Notes: generated by a model from the sequence alone, not told the origin. Positions 1-6,056 are shown, counted from the stretch's first letter. The stretch is DNA of 6,267 nucleotides from Maricaulis sp042095695 (GCA_042095695.1 JBELMP010000145.1:1-6267); one strand, 5' to 3'. Numbers and translations: made by a program.

Positions 1-1034
1 TGTTCTTCTCCAACAAGGGCATGGTCTACAAGACCAAGACCTGGCGCCTGCCGCTGGGGGCGCCCAATACCAAGGGCAAGGCGCTGGTCAATCTCCTGCC
101 GCTGGATCAGGGGGAGACCATCACCTCCATCATGGCCCTGCCGGAGGATGAAACGACCTGGGCGGATCTCAATGTGATGTTTGCCACCAAGTCCGGCACG
201 GTGCGGCGCAACAAGCTGTCTGACTTCGTGCAGGTCAATCGCAATGGCAAGATAGCGATGAAGCTGGAAGGCGAAGAAGAGCGGATTGTCGATGTACGCC
301 TGTGCACGGAAGAGGACGATGTCTTCCTGGTTTCCGATCGCGGCCGCGCGATCCGTTTCCCGGTCACCGATGTCCGCGTCTTTGCCGGACGCAACTCTGT
401 CGGCGTCCGCGGTATTCGCATGGCCGAAGGTGACACGATGATCTCCATGGCCATTCTGCGCCATGTCGACGTTACCCCGGCTGAGGCGCGCGCCTACACC
501 AAACACGCCACCGCCATGCGCCGGGCGCTCGGTGACGAGGAGATCGAGCCGGCTCCGGCCGAACCGGTGGAGGAGGGCGAAGAAGCGCCGCTGAGCCCGG
601 AGCGCATCGCTGAACTGGGTGCGGCGGAGCAATTCCTGCTGACTGTCGGTGCCGACGGCATGGGCAAGCGGTCCTCCGCCTATGACTACCGGGTCATGGG
701 CAGGGGCAATCAGGGTGTCGCCGCCCAGGACCTTTCACGTGGCGCCATGCTGGCGGCCAGCTTCCCGGTTGAGGATGCAGACCAGATCATGGCGGTGACC
801 GATGGCGGCCAGTTGATCCGCTTCCCGGTGGAGGGTGTTCGCATTGCCGGACGCTCGACACGCGGCGTTCGCCTTATTCGTCTCAATGGCGATGAGCAGG
901 TCGTTGCCGTGGTGCGCATCGAGGATGCGGGCGATGAAGACGAAGGCGGTGAGGGCATTGACGGCGGCGATACGCCGGAAATCCCTGAGGGTGGCAATCA
1001 TGAGGGCGATGCAGCCGGTGGCGGTCAGGAATGA
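1..1034 (+). CDS. gyrA: DNA gyrase subunit A, C-terminal part (5' end outside window)
   Basis: This is the C-terminal beta-pinwheel region of GyrA, the subunit of DNA gyrase that wraps DNA and sets the direction of supercoiling. The reading frame is open from base 3 (FFSNKGMVYKTK), matching the FFTNRGRVYW region of E. coli GyrA, so the first ATG at 21 is internal and the real start lies upstream. Pinwheel-blade signatures are visible: KALVNLLPLDQGE, FATKSGTVRRNKLSDF, VSDRGRAIRFPV, NSVGVRGIRMAEGD, GADGMGKRSS, VTDGGQLIRFPV and RSTRGVRLIRL. Between the blades ending ISMAILR and starting EQFLLTVG there is a charged insertion of about 55 residues (roughly 462-632) absent from E. coli but, as I recall, usual in Alphaproteobacteria. 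The protein ends in a Gly/Asp/Glu-rich acidic tail of about 35 residues. The catalytic tyrosine domain and the GyrA box would be upstream, so they cannot be judged. Stop is TGA. Confidence 0.97.
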   Translation, partial: FFSNKGMVYKTKTWRLPLGAPNTKGKALVNLLPLDQGETITSIMALPEDETTWADLNVMFATKSGTVRRNKLSDFVQVNRNGKIAMKLEGEEERIVDVRLCTEEDDVFLVSDRGRAIRFPVTDVRVFAGRNSVGVRGIRMAEGDTMISMAILRHVDVTPAEARAYTKHATAMRRALGDEEIEPAPAEPVEEGEEAPLSPERIAELGAAEQFLLTVGADGMGKRSSAYDYRVMGRGNQGVAAQDLSRGAMLAASFPVEDADQIMAVTDGGQLIRFPVEGVRIAGRSTRGVRLIRLNGDEQVVAVVRIEDAGDEDEGGEGIDGGDTPEIPEGGNHEGDAAGGGQE

Positions 1035-1074
1035 TCGGGCCCGCGCGAGATTTATTGGCCGCCGGGACCTAGTT

Positions 1075-1097
1075 TCGGGAGAAATTTCCTGATTTTT
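1075..1097 (+). terminator. Weak candidate intrinsic terminator after gyrA
   Basis: TCGGGA (1075-1080) can pair with TCCTGA (1087-1092), giving six base pairs including one G-T. The loop is six bases, and TTTTT (1093-1097) follows directly. It sits 41 bases after the gyrA stop, a sensible place for a terminator, but the stem is short and not very GC-rich. The rest of the 158-base gyrA-coaD gap (1035-1192) has no gene and no promoter I would defend. GCTATCTG at 1131-1138 only faintly resembles a -10 element. Confidence 0.4.
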
Positions 1098-1180
1098 CAG
1101 CCGCAAACATTTCAAGGAATGGACAAACCGGCTATCTGGTTGGGCCATGCTGATAGTGGCTGGCTGGCCGGCCCGTCACC

Positions 1181-1186
1181 GGGAGA
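1181..1186 (+). promoter_or_regulatory. Ribosome binding site of coaD
   Basis: GGGAGA lies seven bases before the ATG at 1193 and supports that start. The first three G residues could also pair in a small hairpin with CCCG at 1172-1175. Confidence 0.6.
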
Positions 1187-1192
1187 CCTGAG

Positions 1193-1681
1193 ATGATACG
1201 TACTGCCTTGTATCCGGGAACCTTTGACCCGCTGACCAATGGCCATGCCGATATTATCGGCCGGGCGGCGAAGCTGGCTGACAAGCTGGTTATCGGGGTG
1301 GCGATCAATGAGGCGAAGAAACCGCTCTTCAGCCTCGATGAGCGCGTTGCCATGGTGGAAGCGGAAACAGCGCAATTGAGCACCCAGGTTGAAATCGAAG
1401 TCCGACCCTTTGACGGGCTGTTGATGCATTTTGCCGAGGAAGTCGGCGCACAATCCATTGTTCGCGGGCTTCGCGCGGTCTCGGATTTCGAGTACGAATT
1501 CCAGATGGTCGCAATGAACCAGCGACTGAATGATGAAATCGAGACGGTCTTTCTCATGGCTGACCCGCGGCACCAGGCAATAGCCTCGCGTCTGGTCAAG
1601 GAGATTGCTCGTCTTGGCGGTGATGTTTCGGCCTTCGTATCCCCTGCGATCGAAGCCCGCTTGAAGGAGCGTTTCGCGTGA
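1193..1681 (+). CDS. coaD: Phosphopantetheine adenylyltransferase (PPAT)
   Basis: CoaD catalyses the penultimate step of coenzyme A synthesis in the cytoplasm: 4'-phosphopantetheine plus ATP gives dephospho-CoA and pyrophosphate. The 162-residue product matches the family length (E. coli 159). It begins with the nucleotidyltransferase motif YPGTFDPLTNGH (residues 7-18); His18 is the conserved active-site histidine. AKKPLF (41-46) supplies the conserved lysine, RGLRAVSDFEYE (91-102) the ligand-binding arginine region, and IASRLVKEIA (130-139) stands where many homologues have the ISSTLVKE motif. The ATG start has a good GGGAGA site and gives an N-terminus with no extra residues. It is probably the first gene of a unit with the two cyclophilins: the next start overlaps its TGA by four bases or fewer. 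No promoter is obvious in the gap upstream. Confidence 0.97.
   Translation: MIRTALYPGTFDPLTNGHADIIGRAAKLADKLVIGVAINEAKKPLFSLDERVAMVEAETAQLSTQVEIEVRPFDGLLMHFAEEVGAQSIVRGLRAVSDFEYEFQMVAMNQRLNDEIETVFLMADPRHQAIASRLVKEIARLGGDVSAFVSPAIEARLKERFA
1663..1669 (+). promoter_or_regulatory. Ribosome binding site of the exported cyclophilin
   Basis: GAAGGAG lies inside the coaD 3' end, eight bases before GTG 1678 and fourteen before ATG 1684. The spacing favours GTG, whose sequence GTGA also contains the coaD stop, as in translational coupling. ATG 1684 cannot be excluded; it would shorten the protein by only two residues. Confidence 0.6.
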
Positions 1682-2631
1682 TCATGCGTTTGTCCCTGTC
1701 TATTACCCTTGGCCTGGCGCTCGCCACGGCTGCCTGTGCCCGCGATGTGGAGAGCGATTCAGCGATTGCCGAGGATCCGGCGATCAGCCAGATCGCCCAG
1801 TCTGTCGAACCGGAAGGCGGTCCTGCCTATGATTTCCCGGAGGATGCCTGGCGCGATCTTGATCCGGAAAACACGCTCTATATCGACACGCCGCACGGTC
1901 TGGTGATTGTCGAGCTGGCGCCGGAATTCGCGCCGAACCATGTCGATCGTATGAAAACGCTGGCACGCCAGCGCTTTTATGATTTCCTGATCTGGCACCG
2001 CGTGATTGATGGCTTCATGGCCCAGGGTGGCGGTTCCCGCGCCAACCCGAACCATGGCACGGATCTGCCCAATCTGGAGGCGGAATTCATGACCCAACGC
2101 GGTCCGGACATCATTGTCAGCGAGCTGCAAGAGCGTGTGGTCAATGCGCAGCAGGCACCGCAAATGGCCCAGGCTGGTTTTTACAACGGTTTTCATGCCG
2201 GCACGCAGCCGATCGCCCAGGCTATGATTACCGCGACCGGTCAGGTGAATTCCTGGCTGCTGCACTGCCAGGGCGCGGCGGCCATGGCGCGTACCAGTGA
2301 CCCCAATTCCGCAGGCAGCCAATTCTACATCACGCGTGGCAGCCCGGACCATCTCAACGCCTTCTACACGGTGTGGGGCCGGGTCCGTCACGGCCAGGAT
2401 GCGGTGAATGCGCTGGCCGTCGGCACGCATTTCCAGGACCCAGGCTTTACCCCCGATGTCATCCGCTCAATGCGGGTTGAGGCAGACCTGCCGGAAGACG
2501 AACGGACGGATGTCCAGGTCGTCGACACCAATCATGCGGCCTTTGCCGCCTATCTCGACACACTTCGCAGCCCGTCTGGTGATCTGCCGGATATCTGCGA
2601 GATCGATGTTCCTACCCGCGTACAGAACTAA
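1678..2631 (+). CDS. Exported cyclophilin-type peptidylprolyl isomerase, probable lipoprotein
   Basis: A cyclophilin (cis-trans proline isomerase) predicted to act outside the cytoplasm. Residues 1-20 form a signal peptide (short Arg-containing n-region, hydrophobic LSITLGLALATAA) ending at Cys20. ATAAC is a loose lipobox, so a lipoprotein is likely, but cleavage by signal peptidase I cannot be excluded. A low-complexity acidic linker runs to about residue 62. The catalytic domain covers about 66-268, with YDFLIWHRVIDGFMAQGGG (101-119) holding the equivalents of human CypA Arg55, Phe60 and Gln63 (Arg108, Phe113, Gln116). AAMARTSDPNSAGSQFYI (201-218) and FYTVWGRV (229-236) follow. Between LEAEF and GAAAMAR lies an insertion of about 62 residues (138-199) missing from small cyclophilins. 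A tail of about 50 residues contains Cys307. Start GTG overlaps the coaD stop, and the cytoplasmic paralogue starts nine bases after its TAA. The client proteins are unknown. Confidence 0.92.
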   Translation: MIMRLSLSITLGLALATAACARDVESDSAIAEDPAISQIAQSVEPEGGPAYDFPEDAWRDLDPENTLYIDTPHGLVIVELAPEFAPNHVDRMKTLARQRFYDFLIWHRVIDGFMAQGGGSRANPNHGTDLPNLEAEFMTQRGPDIIVSELQERVVNAQQAPQMAQAGFYNGFHAGTQPIAQAMITATGQVNSWLLHCQGAAAMARTSDPNSAGSQFYITRGSPDHLNAFYTVWGRVRHGQDAVNALAVGTHFQDPGFTPDVIRSMRVEADLPEDERTDVQVVDTNHAAFAAYLDTLRSPSGDLPDICEIDVPTRVQN

Positions 2632-2640
2632 GAGACAAAC

Positions 2641-3093
2641 ATGGCTGAAGAAAAAATCGTATTCACCCTTGATGGCGGTGATGTTGTCATCGGGCTGCGC
2701 CCGGATCTGGCACCGAAACATGTCGAGCAGATCACCAAGCTGGTCAAAGACGGCTTTTATGACGGCCTGACCTTCCACCGTGTCATCGACGGATTTGTCG
2801 CGCAGGGCGGTTGCCCGAACGGCAATGGCATGGGCGGCTCCGGCACGCATATCCCTGCCGAGTTCAATGCCGAGCCGCATGTTCGCGGCACCATGTCCAT
2901 GGCCCGTGCTGCGGACCCGGACAGCGCCTCCAGCCAATTCTTCATCTGTCTGGATGAAGTGCCCTATCTCAATAATCAGTACACGGTCTGGGGCCAGGTC
3001 GAATCCGGCATGGAGCATGTTGACGCCCTGCCCAAGGGCGAGCCGCCGCGCGAACCCGGCAAGATCGTCAAGGCTGTTGTCGTCGAGGCTTAG
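2641..3093 (+). CDS. ppiB: Cytoplasmic cyclophilin-type peptidylprolyl isomerase (PpiB-like)
   Basis: A 150-residue single-domain cyclophilin that speeds cis-trans isomerisation of X-Pro bonds during folding. It has no signal peptide, so it should be cytoplasmic. The active-site block is FHRVIDGFVAQGG (45-57), with Arg47, Phe52 and Gln55 at the catalytic positions. HIPAEFNAEPHVRGTMSMAR (70-89), DPDSASSQFFICLD (92-105) and NNQYTVWGQV (111-120) complete the fold. It lacks the 62-residue insertion of the gene just upstream. The two proteins are otherwise clearly paralogous (FYDxLxxHRVIDGFxAQGG in both), suggesting an old tandem duplication in which one copy gained an export signal. The ATG has only a weak AGAGA (2631-2635) five bases upstream, and the nine-base gap after the previous stop suggests coupled translation. 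It ends the coaD unit: a palindrome and a strong terminator follow. The symbol ppiB is by family resemblance. Confidence 0.95.
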   Translation: MAEEKIVFTLDGGDVVIGLRPDLAPKHVEQITKLVKDGFYDGLTFHRVIDGFVAQGGCPNGNGMGGSGTHIPAEFNAEPHVRGTMSMARAADPDSASSQFFICLDEVPYLNNQYTVWGQVESGMEHVDALPKGEPPREPGKIVKAVVVEA

Positions 3094-3096
3094 GCC

Positions 3097-3116
3097 CGGC
3101 TTGCGGCCGCAAGCCG
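3097..3116 (+). repeat. Perfect 20-bp palindrome after the ppiB stop
   Basis: The ten bases CGGCTTGCGG (3097-3106) are followed directly by their exact reverse complement. In RNA this gives an eight-pair GC-rich hairpin with a GGCC loop, starting three bases after the TAG stop. No T-run follows, so it is not itself a standard intrinsic terminator. It may protect the mRNA 3' end or bind a protein; both are inference. Confidence 0.75.
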
Positions 3117-3127
3117 AACGCATCGGG

Positions 3128-3158
3128 AAGGGCGGTCTTCGGATCGCCCTTTCTTTTT
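3128..3158 (+). terminator. Strong Rho-independent terminator of the coaD-cyclophilin unit
   Basis: AAGGGCGGTC (3128-3137) pairs over ten positions, with one G-T, with GATCGCCCTT (3142-3151). The loop is TTCG closed by C-G, the very stable UUCG tetraloop. The tail TTTCTTTTT follows (the first T belongs to the stem). It separates this unit from queA, so queA-tgt should have a separate promoter in 3159-3232. I cannot identify that promoter with confidence. Confidence 0.92.
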
Positions 3159-3232
3159 ATGCGGCGGGGCGGGCGTGATCAGCAGCGCGTGAGGCTGGTC
3201 CACCGTGAGACATTGTTCTATGTCCCGCAGCC

Positions 3233-4291
3233 ATGAAAGTCAGTGATTTCGATTTCGACCTGCCGGAAGCGCGCATTGCCTTGCGGCCTGCCCGGCCGCG
3301 CGACGCTGCGCGCCTGCTGCATGTTCCGGCCTCCGGCGCGCTGGCGGACAAGGGTGTGCTGGACCTGCCCGACCTGCTCCAGCCCGGCGATGTGATGGTG
3401 TTCAATGACACCAAGGTTATCCCTGCCGCCTTGACCGGAATTCGCCCCGCGCGCGCCGAAGGCGGAGGCGGGGATGTGGCTGTGGAGATCAATCTTCACA
3501 AGCGCGAGGCGCCGAATATCTGGCGCGCCTTCCTGCGACCGGCAAAGCGTATCCGGATTGGCGATGAAGTCCGGATAAATGACCGGCTCATTGCGACAGT
3601 CAGTCGTAAATCTGACGGCGGAGATACGTCTCTGACCTTCACATATTCGCATGCCGAACTGGATGCGGAGATCGCGGCTGCCGGTGCGCCGCCCCTGCCG
3701 CCCTATATCGCCCGCAAGCGTGGAGTCGATGCTCACGATGTGGAGGATTATCAGACCCTTTATGCGCGCGAGGAAGGCTCGGTCGCGGCGCCGACCGCCG
3801 GTCTTCACTTTACCGAACGCCTGCTTGGCGCCCTCGATGCGCGCGGGGTCGAGCGTGTGCATGTGACCTTGCATGTCGGGGCGGGGACATTTCTGCCCGT
3901 CAAGTCGGAAGACACGCAAGATCATGAAATGCATTCAGAATGTTGCGAGATCAGTGCGCAGGCCGCAGACCGTATCAATGCCGCCAAGGCACAGGGACGC
4001 CGTGTGATCGCCGTTGGCACGACAGCCCTGCGCACGCTGGAGAGCCTGGCCGACGGGCCGGGGCGGGTGCGCGCGGACAGTTGGGATACGGATATCTTTA
4101 TCACCCCGGGCTATCGCTTTGCCGTGGCTGACGGGCTGCTGACGAATTTCCATCTGCCCAAATCAACCCTGTTCATGCTGGTCAGCGCCATGTCGGGACT
4201 GGATCGGATGCAGGCCGCCTATGCCCATGCAATCAAAGAGGAGTATCGGTTTTACTCCTATGGTGATGCCTGCCTGCTGGAGTGCGTGTGA
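3233..4291 (+). CDS. queA: S-adenosylmethionine:tRNA ribosyltransferase-isomerase
   Basis: QueA transfers and rearranges the ribose of S-adenosylmethionine onto preQ1 already placed at position 34 of tRNA, giving epoxyqueuosine. It acts in the cytoplasm, directly after Tgt. The 352-residue protein is of normal length (E. coli 356) and collinear with the family: N-terminal VSDFDFDLPEARIALRPA, FNDTKVIPAAL (57-67), APPLPPYIAR (152-161), YQTLYAREEGSVAAPTAGLHF (173-193), VTLHVGAGTFLPV (211-223), HEMHSE (231-236), VIAVGTTALRTLE (258-270), TNFHLPKSTLFMLVSA (304-319) and YRFYSYGDACLL (338-349). The ATG at 3233 fits the family N-terminus, but no purine-rich ribosome binding site precedes it (CCCGCAGCC). 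Since a strong terminator ends only 75 bases upstream, the transcript may have a very short leader. Its TGA shares its last A with the ATG of tgt, so the two genes are surely co-transcribed. Confidence 0.97.
   Translation: MKVSDFDFDLPEARIALRPARPRDAARLLHVPASGALADKGVLDLPDLLQPGDVMVFNDTKVIPAALTGIRPARAEGGGGDVAVEINLHKREAPNIWRAFLRPAKRIRIGDEVRINDRLIATVSRKSDGGDTSLTFTYSHAELDAEIAAAGAPPLPPYIARKRGVDAHDVEDYQTLYAREEGSVAAPTAGLHFTERLLGALDARGVERVHVTLHVGAGTFLPVKSEDTQDHEMHSECCEISAQAADRINAAKAQGRRVIAVGTTALRTLESLADGPGRVRADSWDTDIFITPGYRFAVADGLLTNFHLPKSTLFMLVSAMSGLDRMQAAYAHAIKEEYRFYSYGDACLLECV
4279..4282 (+). promoter_or_regulatory. Ribosome binding site that decides the tgt start
   Basis: GGAG lies within the end of queA, eight bases before ATG 4291, the best spacing. 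GTG 4282 overlaps the site itself and GTG 4288 is only five bases away, so both are less likely starts. Confidence 0.6.
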
Positions 4292-5445
4292 TGAGTGCAT
4301 TTCCGTATAAGATTCACGCTGTTGACGGGAAGGCTCGCTGCGGCACCTTGACCACAAGCCGGGGCGAGATCCAGACGCCTGCCTTCATGCCGGTGGGAAC
4401 GGCGGGCACGGTAAAAGCCCTTTATATGGATCAGGTTAGCGCGACCGGAGCGGATATTATCCTGGGCAATACCTATCATCTTATGCTCCGGCCGGGCGCC
4501 GAACGGGTCAAGTCACTGGGCGGGCTGCATAAATTCTCCAACTGGAAAGGCCCTATCCTGACCGATAGCGGCGGATTCCAGGTCTGGTCACTCTCCAAAC
4601 TGCGCAAGATGAGCGAGGAGGGTGTCACCTTCCGCTCCCATATTGACGGGTCGGAACATAGGCTTACGCCGGAACGCTCGATCGAGATCCAGGCCGATCT
4701 TCTGGGGGCCGACATCTCCATGCAGCTCGATGAGTGCACGCCCTTTGGCTGCCCCAAGCAAGAGGCCCTTGATTCCATGGAGCTTTCCCTGCGCTGGGGG
4801 AGGCGTTCCAAGGCCGCTTTTGGCCAGCGGGAGGACCAGGCCCTGTTCGGCATTGTGCAGGGATCGGTCTTCGAAGACCTGCGCCGGCAAAGTGCGGAAT
4901 CGTCCCTGGAGATCGGCTATGACGGCTATGCAATCGGCGGTCTGGCGGTCGGCGAAGGTTTTGAAATCATGTGCGAAGTCCTGGATTTCACGACGCCGCA
5001 CCTGCCTGCGGAGCGACCGCGTTACCTGATGGGCGTGGGCAAGCCGATCGACCTTGTCGAGGCGGTGGCCCGCGGTGTCGATATGTTCGATTGCGTTCTG
5101 CCCACTCGGTCCGGCCGGCATGGCCAGGCCTGGTCAGACTGGGGCCCGATCAATATCAAGCGCGCTGAATTCATTGATGATGACAGCCCGCTCAATGCGG
5201 ATCTCGATTGTCCTGCCAGCCGAGATTACTCCAAAGCCTATCTCAATCATCTGTTCCGGTCCGGGGAATATCTCTCGGCCATGCTGCTAAGCTGGCATAA
5301 TATCGCCTATTTTCAGGATCTGACCCGACGCATGCGCAGCGCCATCAAGGCGGGTGAGTTCGACGCTTTCCGCGCCCAGTTCAATGCGCGCTGGCAAGCC
5401 GGGCAGGCGGAGGCCGCAGCACGGTCCCAGGGTGCGTCCAGCTAG
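4291..5445 (+). CDS. tgt: tRNA-guanine transglycosylase with a degenerate zinc site
   Basis: Tgt exchanges guanine 34 of tRNAs Asp, Asn, His and Tyr (GUN anticodons) for preQ1, the step before QueA. The 384-residue product is collinear with bacterial Tgt (E. coli 375). Visible motifs are TPAFMPVGTAGTVK (29-42), ILGNTYHLMLRPG (57-69), ILTDSGGFQVWSL (89-101, catalytic Asp92), LDECTPFG (146-153, base-recognising Asp147), LFGIVQGS (185-192), GGLAVGE (216-222), YLMGVGKP (245-252) and MFDCVLPTRSGRHGQA (265-280, nucleophile Asp267). The usual zinc ligands are CxCx2C...H; here the same positions read Leu305, Cys307, Ser310 and His336 in exact register (25 residues between 310 and 336), so two cysteines are missing. 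The rest of the protein looks intact and full length, with no frameshift. ATG 4291 overlaps the queA TGA by one base. The TAG stop overlaps the stop of the opposing gene. Confidence 0.95.
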   Translation: MSAFPYKIHAVDGKARCGTLTTSRGEIQTPAFMPVGTAGTVKALYMDQVSATGADIILGNTYHLMLRPGAERVKSLGGLHKFSNWKGPILTDSGGFQVWSLSKLRKMSEEGVTFRSHIDGSEHRLTPERSIEIQADLLGADISMQLDECTPFGCPKQEALDSMELSLRWGRRSKAAFGQREDQALFGIVQGSVFEDLRRQSAESSLEIGYDGYAIGGLAVGEGFEIMCEVLDFTTPHLPAERPRYLMGVGKPIDLVEAVARGVDMFDCVLPTRSGRHGQAWSDWGPINIKRAEFIDDDSPLNADLDCPASRDYSKAYLNHLFRSGEYLSAMLLSWHNIAYFQDLTRRMRSAIKAGEFDAFRAQFNARWQAGQAEAAARSQGASS

Positions 5446-6056
5446 TCCTGTTCCGGCTCTTCCGGGACCAGGCCATAGGCTCTGAACGCCGTTCGCATAT
5501 AGGTCGAGGGACAGCCGAAACCATCATATAAACCGCGGAGATAGGCCCGGCGACGCTGGGCGAAATCGCGCTGTTGTTCGGCTTCGCGTTCGATCCGGCT
5601 GGCACCGCCGATAAAGCGCACCACAGGTCTCACCGGGTTCAATCCGACAATGGTAGAGCGATAAAGACTGCGCGCGCCATCTGCGGCAAGATCCGGCGTG
5701 CGCGAGACCGCATGCGTACTATGTTCCCACCAGCCGTTCAGCTCCGGATTCTCCTCCGCCGCGATCCGTCTTTCCTCTTCAATATCAGGGCCCAGGATCA
5801 CGGTCAGGCGGGCAATATCCCGCGACACGGTCGAGCAGCGGCGGCGTGATCCGTCACCGCCATAGGGCGTCGGAACCGTCTCATCGCCTTCATCGACCAT
5901 AACCACGCCCGGGCGCTCACGCGGTAGTCCGACAGCATCATTGACCGCTGTCCGGGTTTCCGACCCCGCAGCGGCCCGTGTCGACGAGCATGCGCCTGCG
6001 GCTAAAGCCAAAATAACGCAGGTAAAAATTAGAATACTTCCCCTCATGTCAGCCAT
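5442..6056 (-). CDS. Predicted lipoprotein of unknown function
   Basis: I do not recognise a named family. The 204-residue product starts with a signal peptide (MRGSILIFTCVILALAAGAC); Cys23 in AGAC fits a lipobox, and Ser at +2 predicts the outer membrane if the usual sorting rule applies. The mature part has a variable, Gly/Arg-rich stretch to about residue 73, then segments that look conserved: CSTVSRDIARLTVILGPDIE (74-93), GLNPVRPVVRFIGGASRIERE (138-158) and RRRAYLRGLYDGFGCPSTY (168-186). Charged helical stretches lie at 92-105 and 152-172. Cys74 and Cys182 could form a disulfide. There is no second membrane segment. Two starts are possible, ATG 6056 and ATG 6047. The second gives a more typical n-region (MRGS), and neither has a clear ribosome binding site. 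Base composition and codon use look like the neighbours, so recent transfer is not indicated. I vaguely recall similar proteins in Caulobacterales, unverified. Confidence 0.8.
   Translation of the reverse strand: MADMRGSILIFTCVILALAAGACSSTRAAAGSETRTAVNDAVGLPRERPGVVMVDEGDETVPTPYGGDGSRRRCSTVSRDIARLTVILGPDIEEERRIAAEENPELNGWWEHSTHAVSRTPDLAADGARSLYRSTIVGLNPVRPVVRFIGGASRIEREAEQQRDFAQRRRAYLRGLYDGFGCPSTYMRTAFRAYGLVPEEPEQD

Noticed and set aside
1166..1173. GGCCGGCC palindrome before coaD as an operator
   Set aside because: Eight-base GC palindromes are common in DNA of this composition, and it has no extended arms.
1759..2430. Long - strand open frame (223 codons) opposite the exported cyclophilin
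   Set aside because: It is antisense to a well-supported cyclophilin. The His/Arg-rich translation shows no domain and no ribosome binding site.
3159..3232. preQ1 riboswitch upstream of queA
   Set aside because: The 74-base spacer has no recognisable preQ1 aptamer (no suitable hairpin followed by an A-rich tail). The strong hairpin further upstream is a plain terminator of the preceding unit.
3220..3246. Eight-codon reading frame (MSRSHESQ) overlapping the queA start, as a possible leader peptide
   Set aside because: It has no ribosome binding site, no attenuator-like hairpins and no relevant codon run; chance is enough to explain it.
3218..3934. Long - strand open frame (238 codons) opposite queA
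   Set aside because: It lies inside queA, whose protein matches its family over the whole length. The antisense product has no recognisable motif, and GC-rich DNA gives such frames by chance.
4588..5121. - strand open frame (177 codons) opposite tgt
   Set aside because: It is antisense to clearly conserved Tgt sequence and has no independent support.
5203..5301. Frameshift or pseudogene as the cause of the missing Tgt cysteines
   Set aside because: The frame continues with conserved sequence on both sides (RDYSKAYLNHL, SWHNIAYFQDL) and the spacing to His336 is exact, so point substitutions are the better explanation.
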